From the NCBI RefSeq assembly GCF_019710575.1, contig NZ_JAHWFK010000003.1, positions 1 to 64,000 of the forward strand: a stretch of DNA of 64,000 nucleotides, read 5' to 3'. Below are positions 49,033 to 58,176 of this stretch, one piece after another (position 1 is the stretch's first letter; each line of letters begins with the position of its first letter). The notes below the pieces were generated by a model. That model saw only the letters and a list, made by a program, of their open reading frames with translations. It was not told the DNA's origin and did not search any database. A program made the position numbers and the translations under genes. The DNA comes from Paractinoplanes polyasparticus (GTDB lineage: Bacteria > Actinomycetota > Actinomycetes > Mycobacteriales > Micromonosporaceae).

Positions 49033-49402
49033 TGACGACCCGTTCCCGCCACAGGCAGAACGAGATGACGACGACGTGGTGGACCAGCATCACCGACGCG
49101 AAGAGCAGCTCGGCGCCGGTGCGGTCGAACAGCAGCGAGGTGACCGCCTGCACGATCCAGAACGCGTTGACCGCGATGAGCAGCACCGCGCCCCACTTCT
49201 GCAACCGCCAAGCGCCGTACGCGGCCACCAGCGCCAGCACGTCGGAGGTGAAACTGCCCAGCACCAGGCCGAACGGCGCCTCGCTGTCGCGCGCGCCGAG
49301 CACCAGGTTGGGCAGGTCGAACAGCGCGATGCCGATGATCGCCACCAGCACCGACAGTGCGGCCGCGATTCTCAGCGCGGTCGAGCGGGTCATACGTCCC
49401 AT
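49022..49402 (-). CDS. Small four-helix membrane protein
   Basis: 126 residues with four hydrophobic segments (ALSVLVAIIGIALFDLPNLV, FTSDVLALVAAYGAWRLQKW, LLIAVNAFWIVQAVTSLLF, ASVMLVHHVVVISFCLWRE). No family is recognised with confidence. Its end overlaps the start of the kinase gene by 11 bases, so it is very likely co-transcribed with the two-component system and might act as an accessory sensor. Confidence 0.7.
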   Translation of the reverse strand: MGRMTRSTALRIAAALSVLVAIIGIALFDLPNLVLGARDSEAPFGLVLGSFTSDVLALVAAYGAWRLQKWGAVLLIAVNAFWIVQAVTSLLFDRTGAELLFASVMLVHHVVVISFCLWRERVVSAV

Positions 49403-49464
49403 GAGAAGCCCTCCGGATCACCGTTGTCGAGGGCCTTCACGCTAGGAACGGGCCGTCCCACCGG

Positions 49465-50880
49465 TCACGATGCGCGTGTCCCGACCTCATGGGACACCTT
49501 CTGGGCGAGCTCAAGCACCACGTCGACGAACAGGTCGACGTCCGCCTCGGTGGTGCGCCAGTTGACGATGGCCGGGCGCAGCGCGACCCGGCCGTCGTAC
49601 ACGGTCGTGCCCGCGTACACCCGGCCGTCCCGCAGCAGGGCGGCGCCGAGGCGACGGTTGAAGTCGTCGAGGTCGGCCACGCCGCGCGGCCTGGCCCGGA
49701 AGCACACGATGCACAGTTTCACGTCGGCCAGCCGTTCCAGCTCGGGCGCGGCGTCGACGCGGGCCGCCAGGTGCTGGGCCAGATCGAGGTGGCGCTCGAT
49801 CATCGCGCGGTGACCGGCTTTCCCGTACGCGGCCAGCGTGGCCCAGATCGGCAGCGAGCGCGCCCGGCGGGAGGATTCGGGCCCGTACAGCGCGAAGCCG
49901 CTCGCCGGGTCGCCCGGTCCGGGCAGGTAGGCCGCACCCGGCATGCCGAACGCCGCCCCCAGCCGGGCCTGATCACGGACCAGGGCGAAGCCGCTCTCGT
50001 ACGGCACATTGAGCCACTTGTGCGCGTCGGCCGCGATCGAGTGGGCGCGGTCGATGCCGTCCACGAGAGGGGCCGTACGCGGCGAAAGGGCGGCGAACAA
50101 GCCGAACGCGCCGTCGACGTGCAGCCAGCAGCCGAACTCCTCGGCCAGCCCGGCCAGCTCGGCCACGGGGTCGAAGTCGCCCGCGTTCACCTCGCCCGCG
50201 TTCGCGATGAGCACGGCCGGGGCGCCCTTCAACGAATCCAGGTGCCGCCGCATCAGGCCGAGGTCGACCCGCCCGACGCCGTCCCGCGCGCAGACCATCA
50301 CGGCGTTGCGCCCGTGCCCGAGCATCTGCAGGGCCTTGCGGGCGCTGGCGTGCACGTACCCCGATGACAGCACCGGCATCCGCGGCAGCTCGGCCAGCCC
50401 GTCCGCTGCCGTGTCGACCCCGTGCTGGAACCCCCACCAGTGAGTCGCGCAGCCCAGCGACGTGAAGTTGGCGAACGTGGCGCTGCCCACCAGCGCCCCG
50501 CCCCACGATTCCGGCAGCCCGAACAGGTCCCGCAGCCAGCCCAGCGCCACCGTCTCCACCTCGTGCGCGAACGGCGACGACACCTTGGAGAACGCGTTCT
50601 GGTCGAGCAACGCCGCCGTCCAGTCCGCGGCCAGCGCCGCCGGCGTCACTCCCCCGGTCACGAAATGAAAGAACCGCGGCCCCGACGACGCCGTGCCGGC
50701 CGCCGTCCCCACCCGGAGCAGCCGCTCGAGCACCTCGGCCGGATCGCTTCCCGACTCCGGCAACGGACCACCGAGCTCAGCAAGAAGCGACAGCGCCGCC
50801 GCATCCTGCACAGCCCGCCCCGGCAGCGACGCGAGGTAGGCCCCGGCAGCCGCGTGAACCTGCCCCAGAAGATCCGACAT
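49465..50880 (-). CDS. PLP-dependent group II decarboxylase family protein
   Basis: 471 residues, the length of aromatic-amino-acid/glutamate decarboxylases. The substrate loop is in SGPRFFHFVTGGVTPAALAA. VGSATFANFTSLGCATHWW holds the PLP-phosphate contacts. WLHVDGAFGLFAAL contains the Asp that pairs with the PLP ring nitrogen. ADAHKWLNVPYESGFALVRD contains the Schiff-base Lys (HKW). It probably decarboxylates an amino acid to an amine; some relatives act as aldehyde synthases. The substrate cannot be inferred. Single gene; the next gene begins 10 bases upstream of its start. Confidence 0.88.
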   Translation of the reverse strand: MSDLLGQVHAAAGAYLASLPGRAVQDAAALSLLAELGGPLPESGSDPAEVLERLLRVGTAAGTASSGPRFFHFVTGGVTPAALAADWTAALLDQNAFSKVSSPFAHEVETVALGWLRDLFGLPESWGGALVGSATFANFTSLGCATHWWGFQHGVDTAADGLAELPRMPVLSSGYVHASARKALQMLGHGRNAVMVCARDGVGRVDLGLMRRHLDSLKGAPAVLIANAGEVNAGDFDPVAELAGLAEEFGCWLHVDGAFGLFAALSPRTAPLVDGIDRAHSIAADAHKWLNVPYESGFALVRDQARLGAAFGMPGAAYLPGPGDPASGFALYGPESSRRARSLPIWATLAAYGKAGHRAMIERHLDLAQHLAARVDAAPELERLADVKLCIVCFRARPRGVADLDDFNRRLGAALLRDGRVYAGTTVYDGRVALRPAIVNWRTTEADVDLFVDVVLELAQKVSHEVGTRAS

Positions 50881-50889
50881 GCGAGCAGA

Positions 50890-51477
50890 CTACGGCGCGC
50901 CCACGACCGGATGCCCGTCGTCGTCGGTCCACCCGGCCTGCGTGGAGAACTTCGACAGGAACACATCGAGCCGCCCGTCCGGCCGCTCGGTCACGGTCCC
51001 GCCGTCCTGCCAGATCCCGTTCTCGTCCCACCACTGCGAGCCGTACGGGTCTCCCTGATTCTGATGTACGTTGTGCATCCCGAGCCCCTCGTCGAACGGC
51101 TCCCCGAACACGAGAATCCGCCGCCCCACCTCGAGGATCGGTTCCAGCGCGGCCGAGGCCTCGAGAAACGACCCACTCCGCCAAGGCGCGTCCAGCGCGA
51201 GCCCCGGATGGCGCAGGTAGTCGAGCGCGCCTTCCCCCGGCATCCGCTTCAGCTCGTGATACCCCGGCGCCCGCGCAGCGACCGGTTCCATCGCGAAGAC
51301 CTTCCACTGCACCCCGGTGGCTGAGCTCTTGCTGTCCACGTCGACGGCACACTTGTACCGGCCCGCCGGCGCGTCCACCCGCAGGTTGACGTGGAACCAG
51401 CGACCCTGATCGTCGGGCTGGTCGCGAAAGTGCCGCTGCAACACCCCAGCCAGCACGCCGTACCGCTCAAAGGGCAT
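50890..51477 (-). CDS. DUF2278 (YukJ) family protein
   Basis: 195 residues from the ATG at 51477; another start at 51489 adds four residues. FERYGVLAGVLQRHFRD is the typical start, FHVNLRVDAPAGRYKCAVDV the middle, and GEPFDEGLGMHNVHQNQGDP the hallmark (GxxDIHMNQG-type loop). The final strand is RLDVFLSKFSTQA. The function is unknown. It is upstream of the decarboxylase gene by 10 bases, so both may share a transcript. Confidence 0.85.
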   Translation of the reverse strand: MPFERYGVLAGVLQRHFRDQPDDQGRWFHVNLRVDAPAGRYKCAVDVDSKSSATGVQWKVFAMEPVAARAPGYHELKRMPGEGALDYLRHPGLALDAPWRSGSFLEASAALEPILEVGRRILVFGEPFDEGLGMHNVHQNQGDPYGSQWWDENGIWQDGGTVTERPDGRLDVFLSKFSTQAGWTDDDGHPVVGAP

Positions 51478-51577
51478 ACTCGCAGTCAACCAGCCCTACC
51501 GCGACGACGCCTGTCCGATCGGGGACATGTCGTCTTCTCCTCCGCGCTGATCCGGCGGGGCCGACTGAGAGTGAGTC

Positions 51578-52222
51578 ATGGAACGCAATCGTTCAGCCGC
51601 TGCTACGAACACCGCCGGCCGGATCCCGCCGGTGTATCGAGCGGTCATGACGGCGGCAGGGCCGATCGTCCGCTGGTGGGGTCGTCTCGAGGTGGTCGGC
51701 CTGCACCACCTCCCGATGCACGGCGCGACAATCGTCCCGGCCAACCACGACAGCGCGTGGGATCCCGTGGTCATCGCGTTCGCCGCCCGGCGGCACCGGC
51801 AGATCCAGGCCCTCGCGAAGGCGTCGTTGTGGAAGAACCCGCTGCTGCGGCGCGTGCTCGACGGGATGGGGCAGATCCCCGTCCGGCGCGGCCAGACCGA
51901 CACGGACGCCTTGGACGCCGCGGTGCAGTGCCTTTCGGCCGGCGGCTGCGTCGGAATCTTCCCCGAAGGCAGCCGCTCGCAGGGCCGGCAGCTGCGCGCC
52001 CGCAGCGGTGTCGGACGCCTCGCTCAGGCCGTGCCCCAGTCCCGCATCGTCTGCGCCGCGGTCTCCGGGACCGTGGACATCACCCGCTTCCCGCGACGCC
52101 CCCGGCTGAAGGTGACGTTCTTCGAGCCCACCCCGTCGTCACCATCGGAATCGGCCTCGGATCTCGCCACGAGGCTCACCGCCGAACTCCGCGCCGTCGC
52201 ACCGGTGGCAGCCGGGCGGTAG
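51578..52222 (+). CDS. 1-acyl-glycerol-3-phosphate acyltransferase (PlsC) family
   Basis: 214 residues. The HxxxxD motif is in VPANHDSAWDPVVIAFAARR and the FPEGxRS motif in GIFPEGSRSQGRQLRARSGV; the intermediate block MGQIPVRRGQTD is also typical. It transfers a fatty acyl group to lysophosphatidate or a related acceptor at the membrane. No strong membrane helix is visible, so it is peripheral. It is divergent from DUF2278 and not linked to other lipid genes. Confidence 0.88.
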   Translation: MERNRSAAATNTAGRIPPVYRAVMTAAGPIVRWWGRLEVVGLHHLPMHGATIVPANHDSAWDPVVIAFAARRHRQIQALAKASLWKNPLLRRVLDGMGQIPVRRGQTDTDALDAAVQCLSAGGCVGIFPEGSRSQGRQLRARSGVGRLAQAVPQSRIVCAAVSGTVDITRFPRRPRLKVTFFEPTPSSPSESASDLATRLTAELRAVAPVAAGR

Positions 52223-52372
52223 CACGGTCACCGCCCACGTTTGCCCCGGGCATCCGGCTATTCGTAGCCTCCGCAGAGCGCTTCGGGCAGGCGGGCGCGG
52301 CAGCCAGCACCAGAGCGACAACCTTGGCCGTTCGGCGGCCGGTCCGCTTCATCGGAGCAGACATGCGGACGA

Positions 52373-53380
52373 TCACGGGGTGAGGGCGCGGAGGCCGGCC
52401 GCGAGCAACGGCTGCACAGCGTCCTCGGCCCGGGCCGACGTCGGGTCCGCGGCGGCGCCCCGGCGGGCGCGGTAGCTGATGCCCTGGGCGATGACGGCCA
52501 GTTTGAAATTGGCCAGGGCCAGATAGAACGGCCAGTGGTCGAGGCTCACGCCGCGGCGGCGGGCATAGGCCTCGGCTATCGCGTCGGCGCTGGGCAGGCG
52601 GTCGCTGGCCCAGGCCGCGTCCAGGCCCAGGATCGGGTCGAGCTGGGGCTGGCGGTAGACGCACATGAGCGCGATGTCGGTCAGCACGTCGCCGACCGTG
52701 GCCAGTTCCCAGTCGACCACGGCCAGAACCTTGCTGATGTCGGCGCTGTCGAGCAGCGTGTTGTCGATCCGGAAGTCGCCGTGCACCACGCCGATGTGGG
52801 CCGACCGGGCCGGCACCGCCTCGGTCAGGCGGCTGTGCAGGGCCGTCGCGTCGGGCAGGTCCCGGCTCTTCACCTCGGTCCACTGCCGCCACCACAGGCG
52901 CACCTGACGGTCGAGGAAGCCGTCCGGACGGCCCAGACCGCCCAGCCCCACCTCGTCGACATCCACCGCGTGCAGGTCGGCCAGCACCCGCACCAGTTCG
53001 GTCACGCACGAGTCGAGTTCGCGCGAGGTGTACGCCTCGAGCTGGGACCGGGTGCGCACGACCAGGCCGGTGATGAACGCCGACACCGCGAACGGCGCCC
53101 CGATCACGCCCGGGTCCTCGCAGAGCGCGACCGCCGGCGGCACCGGCACCGCGCTGTATTGCAGAGCCTGCGTCACTTTCCATTCCCGGGCCACGTCGTG
53201 GGCCGACGGGGTGAGGCCGGACATCGGCGGCCGCCGGACGATCCAGCGGTGAGCGCCGTCGGTGACCGCGTACGTCAAGTTGGACCGGCCGCCGCTGACC
53301 AGGGTGCTCGCCAGCGGCCCGGCCACCGGGATCCCCCGCTGCCGGAGGAACGCCCGCACCCCCTCGACGTCGAGGCTCAC
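52373..53380 (-). CDS. APH-family phosphotransferase (ACAD10/11-like kinase)
   Basis: 335 residues from a GTG that overlaps the stop of the SDR gene. The kinase fold is of aminoglycoside phosphotransferase type: the loop SGGRSNLTYAVTDGAHRWIV, the catalytic VVHGDFRIDNTLLD and the metal-binding VVDWELATVGD. Relatives include the N-terminal domain of ACAD10/11 and LvaA, which phosphorylate 4-hydroxyacyl-CoAs. Last gene of the operon that starts near 62 kb; an acyl-CoA dehydrogenase is present in the same locus, as in the levulinate pathway. Confidence 0.85.
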   Translation of the reverse strand: MSLDVEGVRAFLRQRGIPVAGPLASTLVSGGRSNLTYAVTDGAHRWIVRRPPMSGLTPSAHDVAREWKVTQALQYSAVPVPPAVALCEDPGVIGAPFAVSAFITGLVVRTRSQLEAYTSRELDSCVTELVRVLADLHAVDVDEVGLGGLGRPDGFLDRQVRLWWRQWTEVKSRDLPDATALHSRLTEAVPARSAHIGVVHGDFRIDNTLLDSADISKVLAVVDWELATVGDVLTDIALMCVYRQPQLDPILGLDAAWASDRLPSADAIAEAYARRRGVSLDHWPFYLALANFKLAVIAQGISYRARRGAAADPTSARAEDAVQPLLAAGLRALTP

Positions 53381-54096
53381 GGCCGGTGTCCCACGGCGGA
53401 GGCCCGGCGCATCACGATCTCGTCGATCACGCTGCGCGGCGACAGCTCCAGGACGGCCGTCACCGTGCGGACGACGTCGTCGACCGGGATCATCGTGCCG
53501 GGCGGCACGGTGTCGTGGACGTAGGCGCTCATGTCGGTGTCGACGTAGCCGGGCGCGATCGCCGTCGCCGTGACGCCGCGAGCCGATTCCTCCGCGTTGA
53601 CGGCGCGGCACAACGCGAGCAGCGCCGCCTTGCTGGCCCCGTACACGCCCAGCGACGCTTCCGCGTGCACGCCGGCGATCGACGCCAGCGCGATGACCCG
53701 CGCCCCGCCCGAAGCCGACCGCAGCAGCGGCAGCAACTGGCTGACGAGCACGAACGGCGCCCGCGTGTTCAGCGCGAACTGCTTGTCGAAGCGCCCGATC
53801 GGATAGCCGTCGAGCGGTGCCGCCGATCCCACGCCGGCCGCCAGGATCAGCGCGTCCAAAGACGAGTTCTTCTCCGCGTACGCGGACACGACGGCGTCAG
53901 CGGCGTCCGGTGCGGCCAGGTCGACAGCGATCCTGTCGATCCGGGACCCGCCGACGCCGTCGAACGCCGCGGCGAGCCGGTCCGGATCACGGGCCACCAC
54001 CGTGAGCTTCCACCCCTGGGCGGCGAGGGCGAGCGCTATCCCCCGCCCGATGCCGCGGGAGGCGCCGGTCACCAGCGCCGACCGTCCGGCGCTCAC
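53377..54096 (-). CDS. Short-chain dehydrogenase/reductase
   Basis: 239 residues from a GTG overlapping the TetR stop. GASRGIGRGIALALAAQGWK is the TGxxxGxG cofactor site. The catalytic triad comprises Ser in VIALASIAGVHAE, Tyr in LGVYGASKAALLAL and the following Lys (YxxxK). The substrate is likely a hydroxyacyl or alcohol intermediate made by the other enzymes in the operon. GTGA overlaps on both sides show tight translational coupling with TetR and the kinase. Confidence 0.88.
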   Translation of the reverse strand: MSAGRSALVTGASRGIGRGIALALAAQGWKLTVVARDPDRLAAAFDGVGGSRIDRIAVDLAAPDAADAVVSAYAEKNSSLDALILAAGVGSAAPLDGYPIGRFDKQFALNTRAPFVLVSQLLPLLRSASGGARVIALASIAGVHAEASLGVYGASKAALLALCRAVNAEESARGVTATAIAPGYVDTDMSAYVHDTVPPGTMIPVDDVVRTVTAVLELSPRSVIDEIVMRRASAVGHRP

Positions 54097-54731
54097 GCGG
54101 TCTCGCCCGGGATGCCGACGATGGAACGCGCGATCGTCGAGTACCGCTCCAGCAGCGCCTCGACCGGCAGCGACCCGTCCGGCCGGTACCACGATGCGAC
54201 ACCCACGCAGAGCGACGCGATGGCCCGGCTGGCGTCCTTCGGATACGGGGTGGCAAAGGCCTTCTCCCGTACGCCGTCGAGAATCACCCGGTCGAGCATG
54301 CGCTGCTGCTCGTCCCGTTTGGCGACGTAGCGCTCGCGGTTCTCGGGCTCCAGGCTGCGCAGCTCCGCCGTCGACACCGTGGCGCCGATCCGCCGGTACA
54401 TGTGGAACCGCAGCAGCGACTCGACCAGCGCGTCGAACTGCGACCGCGGATCGCCGGGCGCGGCCGCCAGCGCCTGCTTGCTGCGGTCCAGCAGCTCGTC
54501 GATGATCACATTCATCAGGTCGAAGAGGATGTCCTGTTTGGACGGGTAGTAGTGGTAGACCCCCGGAACCGACAGGCCGCACCGGCGCGCGAGGTCGCGG
54601 GTCGTCGTGCCGTGATAGCCGTGCTCGAAGAAGGCCTGAAGGGCAGCGTCGAGGATGTTCGAGAGGTCTTGCGCCTCGTACTCGCGCCAGTCGTACCCGG
54701 CTGACATCTTCGCCTCTTTCGTCGTGCTCAC
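54093..54731 (-). CDS. TetR-family repressor in the operon
   Basis: 212 residues from a GTG that overlaps the stop of the ligase gene. The HTH LSNILDAALQAFFEHGYHGT, TTRDLARRCGLSVPGVYHYY, PSKQDIL is of the FadR/KstR2 type (HTH plus YHYYPSK), frequent in regulators of acyl-CoA catabolism. The C-terminal part (VASWYRPDGSLPVEALLERY) has the WYR/WFRPDGP signature shared by KstR2-like proteins. It probably represses its own operon in response to an acyl-CoA. No operator was located with certainty. Confidence 0.87.
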   Translation of the reverse strand: MSTTKEAKMSAGYDWREYEAQDLSNILDAALQAFFEHGYHGTTTRDLARRCGLSVPGVYHYYPSKQDILFDLMNVIIDELLDRSKQALAAAPGDPRSQFDALVESLLRFHMYRRIGATVSTAELRSLEPENRERYVAKRDEQQRMLDRVILDGVREKAFATPYPKDASRAIASLCVGVASWYRPDGSLPVEALLERYSTIARSIVGIPGETA

Positions 54732-56980
54732 GGCTGGCCCCGTCCCGCGCGCGCCGCCGCGATCAGCGTGTCGAGGGCGCCGGCGTCGTCGACGGCTCCC
54801 CGGTCGATCACGCGCTCGGGATCGGCGCCCTGGAGGATACGTTTGACCGGAACCTCAAGCCGTTTGCCCGTCCTGGTGTGCGGCAAACTGGGCACGAGGA
54901 TGACGTCGTCGGGCACGTGCCGGGGCGACGTGCGCTCGGCGATCACCCGCTTGACGGCGGCCGGCTCGACCGCTCCGGCCGGCACGACGAACAGCGGCAT
55001 CCAGTAGCCCCCGTCCGTCTGCTCCACGCCGATGAGCAGGGCGTCCGCCACGTTCGGCAGGTCGCTGATCGCCGCGTAGATCTCGGCCGAGCCCAGCCGC
55101 ACCCCGTGCCGGTTGATGGTGGCGTCGGAGCGCCCGAGGATCACGTAGCCGCCGTGCGCGGTCCGCTCGATCAGGTCGCCGTGCCGCCACACGCCGGGAA
55201 AGACGTCGAAGTACGTGTCCCGCAGCTTCCGCCCGTCCTGGTCGTCCCAGAAGTAGAGCGGCATCGACGGCATCGGCGCGGTGATCACCATCTCGCCCGG
55301 CGTCCCGTCCGCCGCCTGGCGGCCGTCGGCTTCCCACACCTCAACGGCCGCACCCAGGGCGGCGGCGCTGATCTCACCGTCATACACCGCCGTGGTCGGA
55401 GCACTGGCGACGAAGACACCGCAGATGTCCGTTCCGCCGCTCATCGACCCGAGTTGGACAGTGTTGCTGACGTTCTCGCGGAACCACTCGTTGGCCGCGG
55501 CCGGCAGCACCGATCCGGTGACACCGACCAGCCGGACGGAGGGGATATCCGGTTTCAGGCCGGCTCGCTGCGAGGCCTCCAGATACCCCGGCGAGGTGCC
55601 GAACACGGAAACTTCGAGGTCGGCGACCACCCGCCACAACGCATCCGGCCCAGGAAAGGTCGGCTTGCCGTCATACAAAACGATGGTGGCGCCGTGCAGC
55701 AGCCCGCAGACCTGCGCGTTCCACATCATCCAGTTCGGCGTGGTGTACCAGAAGAACGTGTCGTCGCCCCGCAGATCCATGTGCAGCCCCGGCGACACGA
55801 GCTGTTCCAGCAGCACTCCCCCGTGCCCGTGCACAATGCCCTTGGGCTTGCCCGTGGTGCCCGACGTGAACAACACCCACAACGGGTGGTCGAAATCAAC
55901 AGCCAGAGCCTCCCGCACAGGCGTAGCCCCGAGCGCCTCCACCCACGAACTGGATGAGCTATCCGACAGTTGCGCAGACTCGACCACGAGAGCGCGCTCC
56001 AGGCCGGATGGGGTATCCGCAACTCCGGCGGTTCGCACCGGGACAGCGGCCTCCAAACCGGATGAGCTATCTGCAACCCGGGCGGTGTCCACCGGGACTG
56101 CGCGTCTCAGGCCGGATGAGCTATCCGCCGCCCCGGCGTTATCGACCGGGACAACGCGCTCCAGATCGGATGAGCTATCCGCAACGCCGGCGGTCTCGAC
56201 CGGGACGGCGCGCTTCAGACCGGATGGGGTATCCGCAATCCCGGCGGTCTCGACCGGGATGGCGTGCTCCTGACTGGATGCGCTGTCCGGCACTCCTGCG
56301 GTCTCTACCGTGATGGTGTGTTGCAGGCCGGGCAGTAACTGGCGCAACTCGTGGGCCGCGGCGCGCCGGTCGTGGACCTTGCCGCCGAAGCGGTAGCCCG
56401 TGCCGGCGATCAGCACCTTCGGGTTCAGCTGGGCCATCCGCTCGGCGGCCGAGGGCGCCGCATAGTCGAGTCCGGTCTGGGCCCACACCGCGCCGACCAT
56501 CGCGGTGGCCACGAACGCGACCACTCCCTCGACGCAGTTGGGCAGATAGGCGGCCACCCGGTCGCCCGGTTCGACGCCGAGGGCGCGCAACCGTCCGGCC
56601 ACCGCGCCGGCCTGGATGCGCAGTTCGGCGTATGTCAGAACCGTTTTGTCGCCGTCCTCCGCGACCAGAATCACGGCGGCCTGGTCGTCGCGCCCGGCGC
56701 GCAGCAGATGCCGCCCGAAGTTCAGCCTGCCCCCGGGGAACCACACGGCCCCGGGCATCCGTCGTTCCGCCAGCGCTTCCCGCGGCAGCGCGGCCCACTC
56801 GACGTCGAAGAACTCGGCGACCGCGCACCAGAACTCGCCCGGCGCCGCCACCGACCACGCGTGCAGCTCGTGGTAGTCCGTCACGTCGGTCAGCCGTGCG
56901 CGGCCCTGGTCGACCAGCCATTCGGCGAACCGCACGATCCGGGTGTCTCGGATCCGTGCCGGATCAGGTATCCACTTCAT
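54728..56980 (-). CDS. Acetoacetate-CoA-ligase-like enzyme with an expanded internal repeat
   Basis: 750 residues. The N-terminal region (PDPARIRDTRIVRFAEWLVD) and the ANL signatures FTSGTTGKPKGIVHGHG, LGSMSGGTDICGVF and SDATINRHGVRLGSAEIYAA match acetoacetyl-CoA synthetase; the C-terminal Lys in HTRTGKRLEVPVKRIL closes the site. Known enzymes have about 640-650 residues. Here residues ~218-343 contain seven 18-residue repeats (consensus AVPVETAGVADSSSGLER), 108 residues more than one copy would give, which explains the length. The repeat lies between the first sub-domain and the P-loop. Catalytic motifs are intact, so the enzyme may still work. Upstream, its ATG overlaps the permease stop. 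Confidence 0.88.
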   Translation of the reverse strand: MKWIPDPARIRDTRIVRFAEWLVDQGRARLTDVTDYHELHAWSVAAPGEFWCAVAEFFDVEWAALPREALAERRMPGAVWFPGGRLNFGRHLLRAGRDDQAAVILVAEDGDKTVLTYAELRIQAGAVAGRLRALGVEPGDRVAAYLPNCVEGVVAFVATAMVGAVWAQTGLDYAAPSAAERMAQLNPKVLIAGTGYRFGGKVHDRRAAAHELRQLLPGLQHTITVETAGVPDSASSQEHAIPVETAGIADTPSGLKRAVPVETAGVADSSSDLERVVPVDNAGAADSSSGLRRAVPVDTARVADSSSGLEAAVPVRTAGVADTPSGLERALVVESAQLSDSSSSSWVEALGATPVREALAVDFDHPLWVLFTSGTTGKPKGIVHGHGGVLLEQLVSPGLHMDLRGDDTFFWYTTPNWMMWNAQVCGLLHGATIVLYDGKPTFPGPDALWRVVADLEVSVFGTSPGYLEASQRAGLKPDIPSVRLVGVTGSVLPAAANEWFRENVSNTVQLGSMSGGTDICGVFVASAPTTAVYDGEISAAALGAAVEVWEADGRQAADGTPGEMVITAPMPSMPLYFWDDQDGRKLRDTYFDVFPGVWRHGDLIERTAHGGYVILGRSDATINRHGVRLGSAEIYAAISDLPNVADALLIGVEQTDGGYWMPLFVVPAGAVEPAAVKRVIAERTSPRHVPDDVILVPSLPHTRTGKRLEVPVKRILQGADPERVIDRGAVDDAGALDTLIAAARAGRGQP
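55952..56329 (-). repeat. In-frame 54-bp minisatellite inside the ligase gene
   Basis: Seven copies at an exact 54-base period; units begin (plus-strand coordinates) at 55952, 56006, 56060, 56114, 56168, 56222 and 56276. A conserved core GGATGAGCTATCCG recurs with few changes. At the protein level the unit is 18 residues long (ETAGVADSSSGLERAVPV and variants). Because 54 is a multiple of three, the frame is maintained. Confidence 0.95.
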
Positions 56981-58176
56981 CGGCGCCGGCCCGGCCAGAG
57001 CGAGCCGCGGGTGAGGACCACGTCCACCGCCACGGCGATGATGAGCACCGACCCGGTCGCGAAGTACTGCACCTCGGTGGTCAGGCCCAGCAGCTGCACG
57101 CCGTTGCTGATCGAGCCGATGACCAGCGCGCCCAGGATGGCCGACCAGATCGACCCGCGCCCGCCGAACAGGCTGGTGCCGCCGACGACGGCGGCCGCGA
57201 TCGCGTTCAGCATCAGCGGTCCGGCGCCGGAGGTGACCGAGACGCCCAGCTGCCGGGAGGCGTCGACCATGCCCGCGATCGCCGCGCACGCCCCGAGAAT
57301 CAGGAACGAATAGATCACCATGCGCCGCACGGGGACGCCGGCACGCTGGGCCGCCTCCCGGTCGCCGCCCACCGCGTACAAGTGGATGCCGTATCGGGTC
57401 TGCGTGGTGAAGTACCAGGCGATCAGCAGCATGACCGCGACGATCAGCACCGGCATCGGCAGGCCCCGCTGGCGGGTCAGCGTGAAGACCCCGCCGAAGA
57501 GCACGACCGCGACGAGCACCGACGGCACGACGACCGCGACGGGAGACGTCCGCGTGCCTGTGGACATCCGTTCCCGGTACTGGACGAAGCGGTAGGCGGC
57601 GAACACCAGCGTTCCCATCGCGGCCAGCACATAGCCGGCGCCGGCTGGGATCGCCGTGCCAGCGATCTTCGCGAACGACGTGCCGGCCACGCTGACCGTG
57701 AACTCGGGCGGCAGCACGACCAGGATGAGACCCTGCAGGATGACCATGCCGCCCAGCGTCACGATCAGCGACGGCACCCCGAACGTGATCACGAGGGCCT
57801 CGACGAGCGTGATCGCCATGCCCGCGGCGATCGCCACCGCGATGGCCAGGGGCAGGGCCAGACCGCTGTTGACGGCCAGTCCGGCCGCGATGGCGGCACA
57901 GACTCCCGAGAGGACGGCCGAGGAAAGGTCGATCTCGCCCACCAGGAGGACGAAGACCACGCCCAGGGCCAGGATCGCCGTCGTCGCGATCTGCAGCGTC
58001 AGGTTGGTGATGTTCTGGAAGCTCAGGTAGGCCGGGCTCTGGCTGTAGAAGACGGTCCAGATGATGGCGAGCACAATCAGCACCGGGAGGCTGCGGTGCC
58101 CCCGCGCGGCCATCTCGATGGCCCGACCGGCCGGGGTTCGCCGGGTCTCGGGCGCGGAGGTCGTCGCGGTGCTCAC
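56977..58176 (-). CDS. Sugar-type ABC transporter permease (RbsC/XylH family)
   Basis: 399 residues from a GTG. About ten membrane segments; FVLLVGEIDLSSAVLSGVCA is the BPD_transp_2 hallmark (GxIDLSVG-type) and YAVGGDREAAQRAGVPVRRM the cytoplasmic coupling loop (GGNxxAAxxAGI). It forms the channel of a monosaccharide importer together with the ATPase encoded upstream and the binding protein at 59055. Length is typical for XylH-like proteins. Its ATGA end overlaps the ligase start. Confidence 0.9.
   Translation of the reverse strand: MSTATTSAPETRRTPAGRAIEMAARGHRSLPVLIVLAIIWTVFYSQSPAYLSFQNITNLTLQIATTAILALGVVFVLLVGEIDLSSAVLSGVCAAIAAGLAVNSGLALPLAIAVAIAAGMAITLVEALVITFGVPSLIVTLGGMVILQGLILVVLPPEFTVSVAGTSFAKIAGTAIPAGAGYVLAAMGTLVFAAYRFVQYRERMSTGTRTSPVAVVVPSVLVAVVLFGGVFTLTRQRGLPMPVLIVAVMLLIAWYFTTQTRYGIHLYAVGGDREAAQRAGVPVRRMVIYSFLILGACAAIAGMVDASRQLGVSVTSGAGPLMLNAIAAAVVGGTSLFGGRGSIWSAILGALVIGSISNGVQLLGLTTEVQYFATGSVLIIAVAVDVVLTRGSLWPGRRR

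Noticed and set aside
52176..52364. Short minus-strand frame with a hydrophobic stretch (VVALVLAAAPA)
   Set aside because: It is antisense to the end of the PlsC-family gene, lacks a ribosome-binding site, and the remainder is arginine-rich.
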